A program made the position numbers and the translations under genes. From positions 1 to 64,000 of the forward strand of contig SWBL01000119.1 of the NCBI GenBank assembly GCA_024195585.1: a DNA stretch of 64,000 bases, in the 5' to 3' direction. Each line of letters starts with the position of its first letter. The stretch's first letter is position 1. The DNA comes from Aureobasidium sp. EXF-3400 (taxonomy: Eukaryota > Ascomycota > Dothideomycetes > Dothideales > Saccotheciaceae). The notes under the pieces were generated by a model, which worked only from the letters and a program-made list of their open reading frames with translations, was not told where the DNA came from and did no database searches. Positions 42,154-53,611 of this stretch are shown one piece after another.

Positions 42154-43068
42154 ATGAACGAGAATGAGATGTGCCAGCCTGACAAGGACCTTGCCGCCCT
42201 CCCCAAGGGTGCGTATGTTGTTGCACTCTAGGTTGACGCACCAGCTCACAACTACTCAGACCAGCACTCGACTGCCACTGCCAACGTCAACACGACCACT
42301 CTAAACAAGCCCAACAACATCGTCATGTCGACGCAGGATGTGGACAAAGTCGAAAAACCTCTCATCGATCTAGAACAGATTGTGCAACTTGAGAAGACAA
42401 AGCGCCTTCAAGAGCTGAAACCCGAACTCGAGTTCCTCAAAGAACGGCTGCAGACTCTCGGCTACAAGCTCGATAACAACAAAGCCGTGCCTATCCTCGA
42501 CATGCAACTACTTTGCGCCATCTCGCTTGACCCAGTGAACGGTCCCGCAATCCTCAAGGACACCTGGACATTGATCAAAAGCTACCACGCTGTCGACCCC
42601 AGCATGTTGGATACCTTGAGACAACAAGTTACCAAGTTACAGTCAGAGAGACACTCAGTCACCACCACCAACCCTGACTCCCCTACTCCGACCGAGACCA
42701 ACGACATTTCGGAGTTGTGGTGGCCCGACTGTGAAATTGACGTGCGTCTCTGCATCTGGAAAAGGATGGTGAGCAACATTATGGACGAGATCAGGAGGGA
42801 GAAGCGTTTCTCAGAAATCATGGCCAAGATCGAAAAGAAACAGCATTATGAAGAACTCATCGCCGAATACGAACAGAGAAGAGGTCAACAAGAACTCAGA
42901 AATTTTTGCCGCGAGGCCGGGATGATGAATTCAATGGCCTCTTCTCGCTCAATGGAAGACATCATGACATACCACCTTTATGATCCAGAAGAGATGGAGA
43001 TGTCGACCTCCCGTGGCTGGCATCATGATCAGAAGGTCCAGCTGGGGTTGGAGGGCAAGGGTATGTGA
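42154..43068 (+). CDS. Coiled-coil orphan protein, two exons
   Basis: Exons 42154-42208 and 42260-43068 give 287 residues. The 51-nt intron (GTGCGT, end CTACTCAG) closes at phase 1. Exon 1 is acidic (MNENEMCQPDKDLAALPK). Residues about 45-95 form a helix (IDLEQIVQLEKTKRLQELKP), followed by ordered sequence (LLCAISLDPVNGPAILKDTW). A second long charged helix (RREKRFSEIMAKIEKKQHYE..) runs to about 230, and the tail has Met-rich motifs. A GTATGT at the stop codon and CAACAG 45 nt later allow an alternative end. No family; one more member of the orphan coiled-coil set. Confidence 0.62.
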
Positions 43069-44628
43069 GCAACAATCCCCATGGCGGGAAGCGAAAGGCC
43101 AACAGGGAGAAACACTGGTGGATAAATGGTCGCAAGAAAGAAGCTTGAGGATATGCACACTCGCTAGGACACAACCAGGAACTAAAACCGATGAATCTGC
43201 TTGTTGCGGCGACAAGGTCAAGAAACGTTCACGAGATATGCGTGTTTGGGTGTGTGGCAGAGAACATTGTTATCACTGATGAGGAAAGAGCCCCCAAAGT
43301 AACTTCAAAGCCAGTTGTAAAGGTATGCTATGTGTAGACGGGTGACTTAAGTCGGCGATGGTTGTTATATCTATGGAACCTGGAGTCATTATATCAATGA
43401 AACCTGGAGTCAGAAACACTGATCGTCTATGTGTACATTTCCGCCCGTGCCACCATTAAACTCTCAATACGCAACCTCATACGAAATGACAGAGATCAAG
43501 TGTTCCCCGTAAGACTAGAGGATGTTATTTGACCCTTCCTCTCTCTCTCTCTCTCTGACCAATGACAAGCAGTCCTGGAAGACGTACATGCGTCACCACC
43601 AAGAGTGAAAAACATCAACATCAGTCTCATACCTACTTTATAATACATACTATGCAAGGGGAGCCCGAGAGTAGCTGAGCAAAATCATCAGGTCAACACA
43701 TCAGTCTCCAAAAGTGCAAAAAGACAATACACTCAGCCGGGGTTCGAACAAAGAATTGTCGATGCCTATTGTCGTGGTATCATGGCTTGGACAAAGGGCC
43801 GCCAAACGGAAAGTCTCAGAATTGAGTTCCCGCTACACCAAACAACCTGTTCAGTCACCTTAGAGGCAATCTCAGATAGTGTGGTATATGAATCTTGCAA
43901 TCACATGATTTCTCAGTTTGGACGTGCGCTCATCTTACCTTTCAGCATTGAGACCTTCTCTCTGTATCGTCTTTTCCCTGTGTTCCTGTCACTGGAATTG
44001 CAATCATCTTCCAGATCGAGCTGTCATACTCCCCTATATGCTAAAGTTCTTGTTACCAATTTTCTTGTGGCAACCCCGAGCAGCATCATGACAGCTTCGG
44101 CCTCCAAGCTTGAGATGTCTCGATCAGATCCAGCTCAGCATGGACGTTGCTTTTCACTCTGTAGCTAGAAGGGCTGTAGAGTTGGATCAAAGAACCTACC
44201 AGTTACGGCCGCGGGATTGAGGTTATGTCTACGATAAAACTGTCTGGACATCCGATCGTCAACGAATTCAAATTTTATCGAGATACTCTCTCCTTACTCA
44301 TCTTGGAAGTCATGCTGACCGCAATTCAGAGCAGAGACGAACACACTCGTGATGTACTACGGCGAAATGTGAAACTCTACTAGATTGTTGAAGTGTTATA
44401 ACAGCCAGACATGTCAGATGATTGGGAAATTTTACTGGAGAGTCAGGGGGGTTGGACAGGAGAGAAGAGGTTCTGAACAATGCTATTTCGCAAGTCGCAA
44501 AGAAAAGACAAAGGTATCTTGGGAAAAGCAAGAAACACTCGGCCGCTAGTAGAAGAATCCAACGCCAGACGCAAATAAATACCCATCCCATCATCAACAT
44601 AATCAGCGTCTACGTAACTTCGACCAGC
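43069..44628. other. Long intergenic region
   Basis: Contains the convergent 3' flanks of the coiled-coil gene and RGD1, and a CT microsatellite at 43539-43556 (nine units). A frame at 43782-44168 has no features. No gene supported. Confidence 0.45.
43539..43556. repeat. CT dinucleotide repeat, nine units
   Basis: Uninterrupted (CT)9 in intergenic DNA. Confidence 0.9.
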
Positions 44629-46797
44629 TCAGTCCTCATCGAAGATCTGGTACGTGTTGGTGAGAATGGTATCCAGGACCCTCGCCTGCAGACTCGCGTC
44701 TGCAATCTGTGGACCTGTATGTGAGCCCATCAATGATGGTGCGAAACAGATAGCCAGGTTCGAAGTCGACATGCGGTTCTTGGCGTAATGCTCTTGGACG
44801 CGGTTGAGATGGAGGACCAAAGCTCTGAGGGTGGCGTAGTTGGGATCGGGAAGCTCGTTGATAACTGAATGAACGGCATCGCGGCGTGTCGTGGCATCTT
44901 CAATGCGAGCGGCATCTATGAAGTTGTTGTACGAGCGGCGCGTCAGAAGAGGATCGGGAAGCTCGCGGAAGAATTGTTTGAGGAGTCCAGCGACACTGTT
45001 TACATCGTGGTAGAAAGATGCGGGATTACGGAAATCAACGATTTGGGAGTCTGCGGCATTGTTAGATGAGGTTTTGTTCGATAAACATATGTTAACGTAC
45101 CATGGTCAAAGAGAGCCTTTATCTGTTGGACGTGGCTGGCTGTACCACTGACACGATAGATGCCCTCAACATCGAGACCGAAAAGATCGACAGCTTGCAT
45201 GCATTGGTAAACAATCATGGGGACAGCTGTCTGATCTCTGTTGTAGAGGTCGTCAAGACTGACACCAAAGACAGGCTTAAGAGGAGGGGGTAGCGCAGTC
45301 GCAGTAGGACCAGGCGATGTGGCACGAGGCTGGGAAGCAAAACTCTGCTGAGCTCCCATGGCGCCTGGAGTTGCAGGTGAGTAAGGCGCACTAGTGCTTT
45401 GGGTCGAACTGGAGAAACCGCGAGGCGCACCTGAGCTGGTAGGGTAGGGCGCGCTGTTGTATGATTGAGGTGGATCTGTGGGGTAAGGCGGGTTTCCAGG
45501 GCCATAAAGGGGCTGAGTTGGTGATGGGACCGTCGGTGGAGGTGCTGGTCCGGGGGAGGTAGGATAAGTGGACTGCTGTGTTGTCACATTCGATAGAGGT
45601 GTATCAGGTAGCGCTGGACCTGGCAGTGTCGAAGAAACTTGTCGACTGGCTGGAGTAGGAGTCTGCTGCTTTGGTCGAAGTGTTGGATGTTGTTCGTACT
45701 TGATGTCGGAAGTCCTGACAGGAATCTTCGAGACATGACCAGACAGGTAGTTCTCCAAGTCGGCTTTGTTGTCAATTTCGAGAACGATATCGCGCAGGCT
45801 GTGTTGGACGGGAGCCGAGGGATCGCTAGGAGGGAGCGGGCTCAGAGCGATACCGTTGCCGAGAAGAAGCTTCTCGTTGCAGGCAGCAAACTTCTGGAGC
45901 TGCAGAGCGAGTCCCGAGTCGCACTCGTTGATCAACTCTTGCAAAGCCTTGACGGCCTGAGGTCGCGCGGTCCTGATGAGTTCTTCTCTCTGCGACTTTG
46001 CTGCTTGGACCTTGGCCTGGTAGTCCGAGTCTGCGACTTGCAGCTTGCGAAGAAGATCTTCCTCGTGCTGAGGAGCACTCTTCATACCCTTGAGTCCGAT
46101 TCGCCTGGTACCCTTTGCATCACCAGTACGGGCGCGGTCGTAGTCCTCGGCCAGGCCGTCGTACTTGGACTTTGCCTTTTCCATGGCAGCCTCGGCATCG
46201 GTGGCACGCTTCTCAGCATTCAGGCCATCGTGCTTCCAGTGTTTTCTCCCCTTTTCCATGTTGAGTGACAGCTCGTTCAGGTCTTCGTGCATTTGGTGTA
46301 AAGCGAGGGAGAATTGCACACCGTTCTCGGCGATTCGGTCATGGAGGCGCATAGCCTCGTCCAGACGGGTGACATATGAGCCTTGTCGCGACTCCTTGGA
46401 GTGGATGCTGTCGGTGGTTCCCTTGACCAGGCGGCGTAGTCCTTTGGCATGTTCTTCCTCTACTGCACCACGTTTCTTCAAGAAGTCGGAAAAGTCCTAG
46501 GGTTGGTGTTCAGTCTTGCGCCAACATCAGGGAGTAATTAGATTGGGCGTACGCGGGAAGATGCAATGCTTTGCTTGAGACGTATCAACAAGGTGTTTAT
46601 TCCAATCTACAAAAGTCAGTCGAAGATCGAATGTTTCGTCATGCGAGACAACAGACGTCTGAGTACATGACATTCTCCACATGTTTCGACATGGGCGCTG
46701 TGGTATTTGCGGGCGCGACGGAGGGTACATCGTGCAGAGTACCGTTCGAGTCGCCGTTGGTCGCAAGGTCGCTGTCTCGCGGGAGGTCGGACGACAT
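44629..46797 (-). CDS. RGD1: F-BAR and RhoGAP domain protein, Rgd1 family
   Basis: Rgd1-type proteins stimulate GTP hydrolysis by Rho3/Rho4-class GTPases at membrane sites of polarised growth. Four exons (46797-46657, 46606-46553, 46496-45101, 45050-44629) give 670 residues; introns are 50, 56 and 50 nt, and every junction restores the family sequence (for example GINTLLIRLKQSIASSR joined to DFSDFLKKRGAVEEE). Intron 1 uses a less common GTCTGT donor. The F-BAR domain spans about 40-300, a Pro/Ser/Gln-rich linker about 330-470, and RhoGAP about 474-665. The arginine finger is Arg513 in GIYRVSG, and FFRELPDPLLTRRSYNNFI and NLAICFAPSLMG are typical RhoGAP motifs. It is divergent from the PNPOx-like gene with a 272-bp shared promoter. 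Confidence 0.93.
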
Positions 46798-47069
46798 GAT
46801 GAGTTGTGTATAGCCAAGCGGCAGGGGTTGAGACAAAGAGCAGCGAGAATGGTATTGTTATAGACGGTAGATAGATGGACACGATGTCCTTGGCACACGC
46901 GTCTTTGGGCTGGGACACGAATGCCGGGGGCTTGGACGGGTGGACCGCGCGCTACAGCTCGGCAGCGTCATGGTTCGATCTGGAGCCTGTCTCGATCTGC
47001 AAGGCCATGTCCATAACAAACGCTGTTCTTTCTTTGTACCACAACACGAACACACCTCCCATAGAAATA
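46798..47069. promoter_or_regulatory. Divergent promoter region of RGD1 and the PNPOx-like gene
   Basis: Only 272 bp separate the two ATG codons, which face away from each other, so the control elements of both genes must overlap here. No specific element was identified. Confidence 0.5.
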
Positions 47070-47858
47070 ATGTCTGACGCGCACGCTCCTTTGACCTGGG
47101 AAACGTCTACCCATACTCAGCCTCAGCTGGCCACGTCTTTGCCGTCTGAAGTCGTCAACTGTCTTGAGAATGCTCGCTACGTCCGTCCCCCACCTTGATG
47201 CAACCTCTCCAACATGCGCTGACCTCTGTACCAGCTCCATCTGGCAACCTGCACAGAGCTGCAACCTCATGTCGCTCTCATGAACTACACCTACCTCGCC
47301 TCACATCCCTTCGACGATACTTCGTCGCAAATGCCCTCCGGTCCCGTAATCGTCATGACTTCCAATCCCGCCTCGCGCAAGACTGTCAACCTTACCGCAA
47401 ACCCGAACGTCTCGCTACTTGTACACGATTGGGTCTCGCATAGACCTGCTACCAACAACAGAAACTCGTCGCCCGAAGGTCGCAGGGCTCCTGGCCGTAG
47501 TTCGTTAGCTTCGTTGCTCATGGGTATGAACACAACACAGATGGGATCAATCAGTGCCACCATCAACGGTAACGCTGTCGTCCTGCCTGTCGGCTCAGAG
47601 GAAGAGAAGTGGTGCAAGCTGCAGCACCTGGAGAACAACACGTTTGAGAGGGAGGAGACATCACAGAACGTATTGAGTCAGTCAACGAGTAACGCAGAAG
47701 ATGAAGAGGCCAGCAGACAGTCCTTCCTACAGGACGAGGACATAAGAGTCGTCGTTGTCAGGATAAGAGAGGGCAGAATCGCTGATTGGAAGGGTGGTGT
47801 CAAGGACTGGGTTCTTGCTCCTGCCGAGGGTTCAGGTAACCTCGTCAACGGCGTATGA
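47070..47858 (+). CDS. Pyridoxamine 5'-phosphate oxidase-like FMN-binding protein
   Basis: Exons 47070-47180 and 47235-47858 give 244 residues. The 54-nt intron (GTCCGT, GCTGACC branch, ACCAG) closes at phase 0 and joins NCLENARY to LHLATCTELQPHVALMNYTY, the usual start of the fungal PNPOx-like family (the group of yeast YLR456W and YPR172W). The split-barrel core continues with VIVMTSNPASRKTVNLTANP and VSLLVHDWVSHR; GSISATINGNAVV is the second conserved strand pair. Family members bind a flavin but their substrate is unknown; this is not the vitamin B6 oxidase itself. The Ser/Arg-rich insert around 105-130 is variable in the family. Confidence 0.85.
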
Positions 47859-48108
47859 GTAGCATGAAACTGGAGATATCCCAAGTATCAAGACTGGTAA
47901 AGGTCTTTTACTCCGTTGCTTTACCAAACCCTTGCAAGTGACTCCTTCCATGCCAGATCTCGAATTTCAGATAGTCGGACTTCCAAACGCAGAAGCTTTA
48001 ATACAGAGATCAATGTTCAGTAGTAAGAAGTGACTGATGCGTTTTGTTCAAGACGGCAGCAACAGACAAAAACAATGTCGATCAAAGAAGCGCCTCGACA
48101 GAAGTAAA

Positions 48109-48116
48109 TCACGTGA
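48109..48116. promoter_or_regulatory. TCACGTGA palindrome upstream of eIF1
   Basis: An eight-base palindrome with a CACGTG E-box core about 200 bp before the eIF1 start codon. This is the classical site of basic helix-loop-helix factors of the Cbf1 type; binding here is inference. Confidence 0.4.
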
Positions 48117-48316
48117 TATTAGCGCATCTTGGCACTTCTGCCCCTCGCGCAGCCTCTCAACCCTCTTTCGAACTTCACAACATCGCAGCTTCTTACGCAA
48201 CACTCTCCACTCAAACAACACACGCCTGTCCACCGCGAGCTCTTCACCAGACACCCAAACCAACACACCTTCTTACTTCAACCCTTCCCCGGAAAAGAGA
48301 ACAGCAACTGCGTTTT

Positions 48317-49047
48317 ATGTCCGCCTCGATCGAAAACCTCAAGTCCTTCGGTATGTCCACCGAATTTCCCCACTACGTCAGGCCCAGACCAACTGCCTCC
48401 CCGCCTCGACTCGGTCGCCTGGATGTCCTTTACCCTCACTCTCAACCTACGTGATGGTGCTTCCACTGAGTGTCCACCATGTTCGCTGGGCGTGAGAGCG
48501 ACTTGACGCCCGACCGACGCCGCCACGCTTGACCATCAGTCACTGACTCGTGTGCCCCCAACAGACCCCTTCGCCGAAGCCGATGAAGACACCGGAGAGA
48601 TAAAGCAGTCGAACCAGAGCAGCTACATTCACATCCGTATCCAGCGTACGTCCTCCTCTCTTTTCCTCCATCCCCTCACCGCCTTGGCACCAGGCGCCTG
48701 GCTGGTTACACAGAAAAAAGGCGGGGTATGCTGACACAATTGCAACACAGAGCGCAATGGACGCAAGACCTTGACCACTGTTCAAGGACTCCCCAAGAAG
48801 TTCGATCAGAAGAAGATTCTCAAGGTCATCAAGAAGGCCTTTGCTTGCAATGGCACCATCGTGAGCGACACCGAGATGGGTGAAGTCATCCAACTCCAGG
48901 GTGATCAGAGAAAGGATGTCCAGGAATTCTTGTGCGACAAGAAGGAGGGCCTCGGTCTTGATGCCAAGACCATCAAGGTTTGTCTCTTTGCTTCCCTATG
49001 CTTCTCTGCCTTATACTGACGGTCTCGACCAGGTCCACGGTTTCTAA
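48317..49047 (+). CDS. SUI1: Translation initiation factor eIF1
   Basis: eIF1 binds the 40S subunit near the P site and enforces stringent AUG selection. Four exons (48317-48350, 48565-48645, 48751-48977, 49033-49047) give 118 residues. Intron 1 is long for this genome (214 nt); introns 2 and 3 are 105 and 55 nt. All junctions restore the strongly conserved sequence: MSASIENLKSF-DPFAEADEDTGE, YIHIRIQ-QRNGRKTLTTVQGLPKKFD, then VIQLQGDQRKDVQEFLCDKK and the final VHGF. The start codon has T at position -3 (GTTTTATGT), a poor context that is a known conserved property of eIF1 genes used for autoregulation. Confidence 0.96.
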
Positions 49048-49656
49048 ACGTCCAACAACCGCGCCATGCACCCTCGTCGGGTACGAGAGACCAGCCGGTG
49101 GATCATCACGACATTTGTTCCTCTTTTCGAATCGTCAACAAGGCGCCCATTGCCACGATCCTCACGGCTGTTTTGCATCTCTCTACGACCCTTACGAACT
49201 TTTTAGACTTGATCGACATCATCTCCAAATGAGAACATGGCGCGACGTTGCTCGATATACCCAAGCTCTGTCTTTACTGCTGCAGCAACTCTTATTACGA
49301 TTGCTCTATGCTTTTTCCTATACTTTTCGGTCGAGTCGTTTTCCTTCTACTGCCTCTGCTATTCTCGCCAGGCGAGAGGATATTGCTTTATGAAATTATG
49401 GAAATGCTCAGTATTGCTTTTACAAACATTCTTTTTCTCATCGATCTGTGATTTTGCTTCCTGAGGAACCTAGATGTTCTTGCTAAAACTGTGGTATTGC
49501 TTTTAGGATGACCTGCGCATTCCTGGATTCAAGTGTATCAAACAGCTTGTGCTTTGTTCTACTATTGGATGAGAAACGTACTCATTCGCTTTATTGCTAT
49601 GTTACAATGTAGTGTATTTTGAAGAGTATTGTACAAATGTTGGAAGACCAAGCCTC
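49048..49656. other. 3' flanks of eIF1 and mL45 genes
   Basis: Convergent 3' regions, T-rich in the middle (49240-49460). Open frames here are short and without motifs. No gene supported. Confidence 0.45.
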
Positions 49657-50653
49657 TTACTCCTGAAGAACCTCCTGAGGCTCCGACTCTCTGGTGGTAC
49701 CCCAAACCATCCAAGGACCCATCTTTCCTCTCTTGCACAGTCTCTGCACAACAAGGTACTCAGTAACCTCCTGAGGAGTAGCCGAACTTCCCTCCTCCAG
49801 AACCTCCACAGTCTCCCTCCCCTGCTTAACCCTCTTGGTCTTTTTCAAACTCTGCAAACTCACCATCCTCACACAAACCTGCTGGATAGTAGTCTGCTTA
49901 GTCTTATCCTTGTTATCCTCCAAACTCATCGGCATATATTTGTGAGACACGACTTTGGGCTCGCCAGACCAAGAGTGCAGAGTCCACATTACACCTGCAT
50001 TGGGGCCTCGAGAGGCAATGCGCTGTTCGAGGTTTGAGTGAATGTTTTCGCAGAGTTTGTGGGCGATGGGGGAGAGGTTTCCGGCGGCGAAGGCGGTGTA
50101 CATTTCTGTGTAGAGGGATTTTGCGATGGAGGGGATGGCGGAGGTTTGGAAGTCTGCACGAGGTTTGACGTGGAAGTAGCCCATGTATTGGCGACTGTGA
50201 CGTCCAAATCAGTATCCAAGCCAAAAGATAGAGGATAGAAAGCAAGGATGAAGGAACGACATACCCGAAAATCTCCTTAATCCTCAACCACAAACGATAC
50301 TTCTCCAACGCAAATCTCGCGCGAAACTCCGAGGTGAAAGACGGCAACCGCGGACCAGTAGGCATGATAAAAGTTCCAGGAATCAAACCCACATCATTGG
50401 GCATTTGCTCGATATTCTTCATTTGCTCCTTCTTCATAACCTCAAATGACTTTTGGGAGGGCTGTTTCAGGCCTGTTTGGCGGGGTGCGAAGGATTTGCT
50501 CTTGCGCACGCCGGCGAGTGTAAGAGGGGTGTTGCTGAAGAGGCGTTGCTGTCGCGAGCATGATTGCGGGAGGTAGGGTGTGAGGAGTGTTGATAGCGGT
50601 GTGGGTGTTGAAGGCAGTAGCAGCAGGCGCTGTACTGGTGTGCGTGGTGGCAT
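49657..50653 (-). CDS. Mitochondrial ribosome-associated protein, mL45/MBA1-like (Tim44-like domain)
   Basis: Exons 50653-50265 and 50194-49657 give 308 residues. The 70-nt intron (GTATGT, ACTGAT branch, CACAG) closes at phase 2, joining KEIFG to RQYMGYFHVKP. The N-terminus from the ATG at 50653 (MPPRTPVQRLLLLP) is rich in Arg, Ser, Leu and Pro and fits a mitochondrial presequence; the longer frame above uses TTG. A conserved-looking segment follows (VGLIPGTFIMPTGPRLP, then FALEKYRLWLRIKEIFG). The Tim44-like domain is about 150-300 (LYTEMYTAFAAGNLSPIAHKLCENIHSNLEQRI, later YLVVQRLCKRGKMGPWMVWG). In yeast, Mba1 docks mitoribosomes to the inner membrane; the same role is inferred. Confidence 0.85.
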
Positions 50654-51169
50654 GGTGAGGGTGTGTGGCGTGTGTGCGTGGAAAAGTAGTGGTATAGATG
50701 TTTCGTGGTGGAGCAAATGTTCGAATGTTGTGCACGGGCCTCTTTCGGGGGTCCTGGCCGCGAGAGCGAGTATAAAAGGTTAATCTTATAGCACGACTTG
50801 TTTCCTGCCATCAATCTCGTGTTCATGCAGACAGGTAATTATCCTGATGCCCTAGCTGTGTCGGATATCTATGCAGAAGCATGTATCTCGTGCAGCTTTT
50901 TATATGCACAATGTTCCCTGGAACCAGAGACATAGTGGCAACAACCAAAAGTTGATCTGGTATCGGCCTTCTTTAACTACTCCACAGGTTCATAAGTCAT
51001 CATATAATTTGGCAGCCGTGATGTTGCTCTATCCGTTTTATAGGAAGTTGCAGTCGGTTCATACGAGCGAGAACGATGATTTGCAGTGGCGCCCAACAAG
51101 GATTGGCCAAGCCGTCCAGTCCACATAATCCTGACACCTACTCCTTCTCTGTGTCGAGCAGCCATTCGA

Positions 51170-53611
51170 ATGATGGATCTTGGTACAGCTGTCGGCATCG
51201 TCTCCCTAGGCTTACAAGTATTGGAAGGAGTGATCAGCTACTACAGCGCCTACCAGGACTATGGCGATGACATTGTTGCTCTCTGCATTTCTTCTGCCGC
51301 TCTCGTCCAAACACTTCATCTCATCCATCGAAAAATGCAGCAAAAGAACTCTATCCCCGATAGATTCCGAGCGCATATCCTGACCAATATCTTTCAATGC
51401 AACGAGGGACTACTAAGGCTGCAAAAGAGACTGGACAAGATCAAGGCCCAACCAGTATCTCTGGATAAAAAGTCGCTGAGTCGCATAGGACGGTATTCTA
51501 CTAACCAGTTGCACATATTCATTCGAGTGTAGCACGCTGGCCAAATTAAGAGTATCTGTCCAAGATCTTCGGGATAACCTGGCTCTTGGTCCACAAGCAC
51601 TGAGTCTCGATACAACAGAACAGAATCCTCAGTTGTTGGCAGGTCTCGATCTGCGAGTCGACCAGGTGATTGCCAAGTTAGAAAACCTGGGCAATCGTGT
51701 ATTAGACAATTCCTTGAGGCGATGGCTCTCGCCCACAAGCCCAGAGACGAACTCGCAGTCAAATCTCAAGCAGTGGTCATCTCAGAGTGGCGATTGGTTC
51801 TTAAAAGGGGAAGCTTTTGACAACTGGATACAGGAGCCGGGATCTCTATGGCTGACTAAACCGCCTGGATGCAGCAAGTCGATCATGTGTTCTGCTGCGA
51901 TTGCTGTGACTGAGCAGCGACGTGTCGCTTCGAGGCCAGCACTCATTGCTTATCATTCTCATACATTCTCTGATATAGAGACAAGGACAGTCAGTGCCAT
52001 GTTACGGAACCTTATACATCAGCTGGCCAGTCAGTCAGATGATGTCCTCAACGCTATGATCACGCATTTCAAAAGATGCGGTGGTGGAAGTCGACAACCC
52101 TCAGATACTGAGCTTGCCGCTTTACTGGCAAGAGCCTTGTCTTACCAGACGGACACATATATCTTCTTGGACACCCTGGACGAAAGTCAGGAACAGATCG
52201 AGCTCGTTGAGCTCCTCACAAGTCGGCACGCCGGAGCCAAAAGCACCTACATCCTTGTAACGAGCTGCCGTCATGCGGTCTTCGTTGATACGATAGAGTC
52301 AAACAGCTTCGTCGAGATTATTATGGATCGCAATACCATCGACCTAGACATCGAGCGCTATGTTCAACAACAATTTGCCAACGATCTCACACTACGAAAG
52401 TTCTCACCAGCATTGCAGACGAAGATAGAAGCGAAGTTGTCTGATGCAAACGGCATGTGAGTCGTATTCGTCATTGTCTCTGACTTCCGCTTCGCAGAGC
52501 ATATCTCTGCTTTCAATCAATGCTTCTTTGCTACTTGAAGCCTTGTGCACACATCTCACTCTCTTCCACATGTACAATCATGATCTTCATCACGACCGTC
52601 GTCTCTGACTGATACATTACAGGTTCCGCTAGGCATCACTGCAACTCCAAGCCCTCAGGCATTCTAGACTTACAGATGGGCGACCACATTGTCTCAAGGC
52701 AACTCAACAACCTCACAAAGACCCTCGACAAAACTTACAGTCGCATTCGCAACGATGTCGATTGTTTCGAACGTCAAGAGGCAGAACGTTTGCTCTCTCT
52801 CATCTGTTTTGCAAAAAGAACATTGACACTTTCCAAACTCATCGATCCGCTTGCCATCGATTTTCAAGACCCTGATTGCAAGAAAAACGGCGCATCAATG
52901 CACCGCGATGGAGAAACGGCCCAGTGGTGACGTTATCCCATTTCGCTGTTGAGCAATACCTGCGATCTTCTATCAGCTCATGGCGCTTCGGTGCCTGTTC
53001 GAATGCACACGCCCTTTTTGCTCCCACTTGTCTGAGGTACCTTCTCCACTTCGACTTTTCACCAGACGGACACGCCGAAACCATCTTATAGGGATCTGCT
53101 TTTTTGCACTATGCGGTCGAGAACTTTGCTTAGCATCTCAAGTTATCGATCGATGATACATAAGTGGTGGATCTGCTTTAATTGTCTGCTTGGCAATGAA
53201 CATGCGCTCAAGATCTGCTATACTGTTTCTGCACCACTCTTCGCAATTCGCGACCTAGACTTTGCAGGAAGGAAAAGACGCAAATGGGATCTTGGTTTCA
53301 CTGCACCAGTACCCTGTGCCCCTTTTCTGGCTACATTCTGGAATTTACCTGCACCTGTCATTCGGAGGTTGCTTAAAGACACCAGCGTGGCATCACTCAA
53401 TCAGGTTTTTGAAGTTGGTGATGAGATAGATCTCGACTTACCCAGGACGCCTATCGAAGCTGCCGCGTACAAGGGCAATTATGAGGTGTTTATCATGAGT
53501 CTGGTGCTTTCTTTGGAGAGAGTTTTCTGGTCGTTTTCGAATTTGCTCACCCGCATCTTGACCCTCCTTCTTCGAGGAGAGCTGAAGCGCAGGAAGAGGA
53601 ACACGCGATAA
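51170..53611 (+). pseudogene. Broken NACHT/STAND (NLR-like) gene with ankyrin-like remnant
   Basis: An intact gene of this kind encodes a fungal NOD-like receptor used in non-self recognition. Visible pieces in order: N-terminal domain from ATG 51170 (MMDLGTAVGIVSLGLQVLEG); NACHT region 51540-52456 (SGDWFLKGEAFDNWI, LWLTKPPGCSKSIMCSA, TYIFLDTLDESQEQ). An intron 52457-52622 (GTGAGT..ACAG) follows, then RQLNNLTKTLDKTYSRI, VVTLSHFAVEQYLRSS and an ankyrin-like PIEAAAYKGNYEVF. Lesions: a frame break near 51480-51540; a Walker A with Ser instead of Gly before Lys (PGCSKS) and no first Gly; TAG at 52630-52632 where Trp is expected (MFR*ASLQL); frame breaks near 52670 and 52900; stops near 53090 and 53127. 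Clearly non-functional. Confidence 0.75.
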
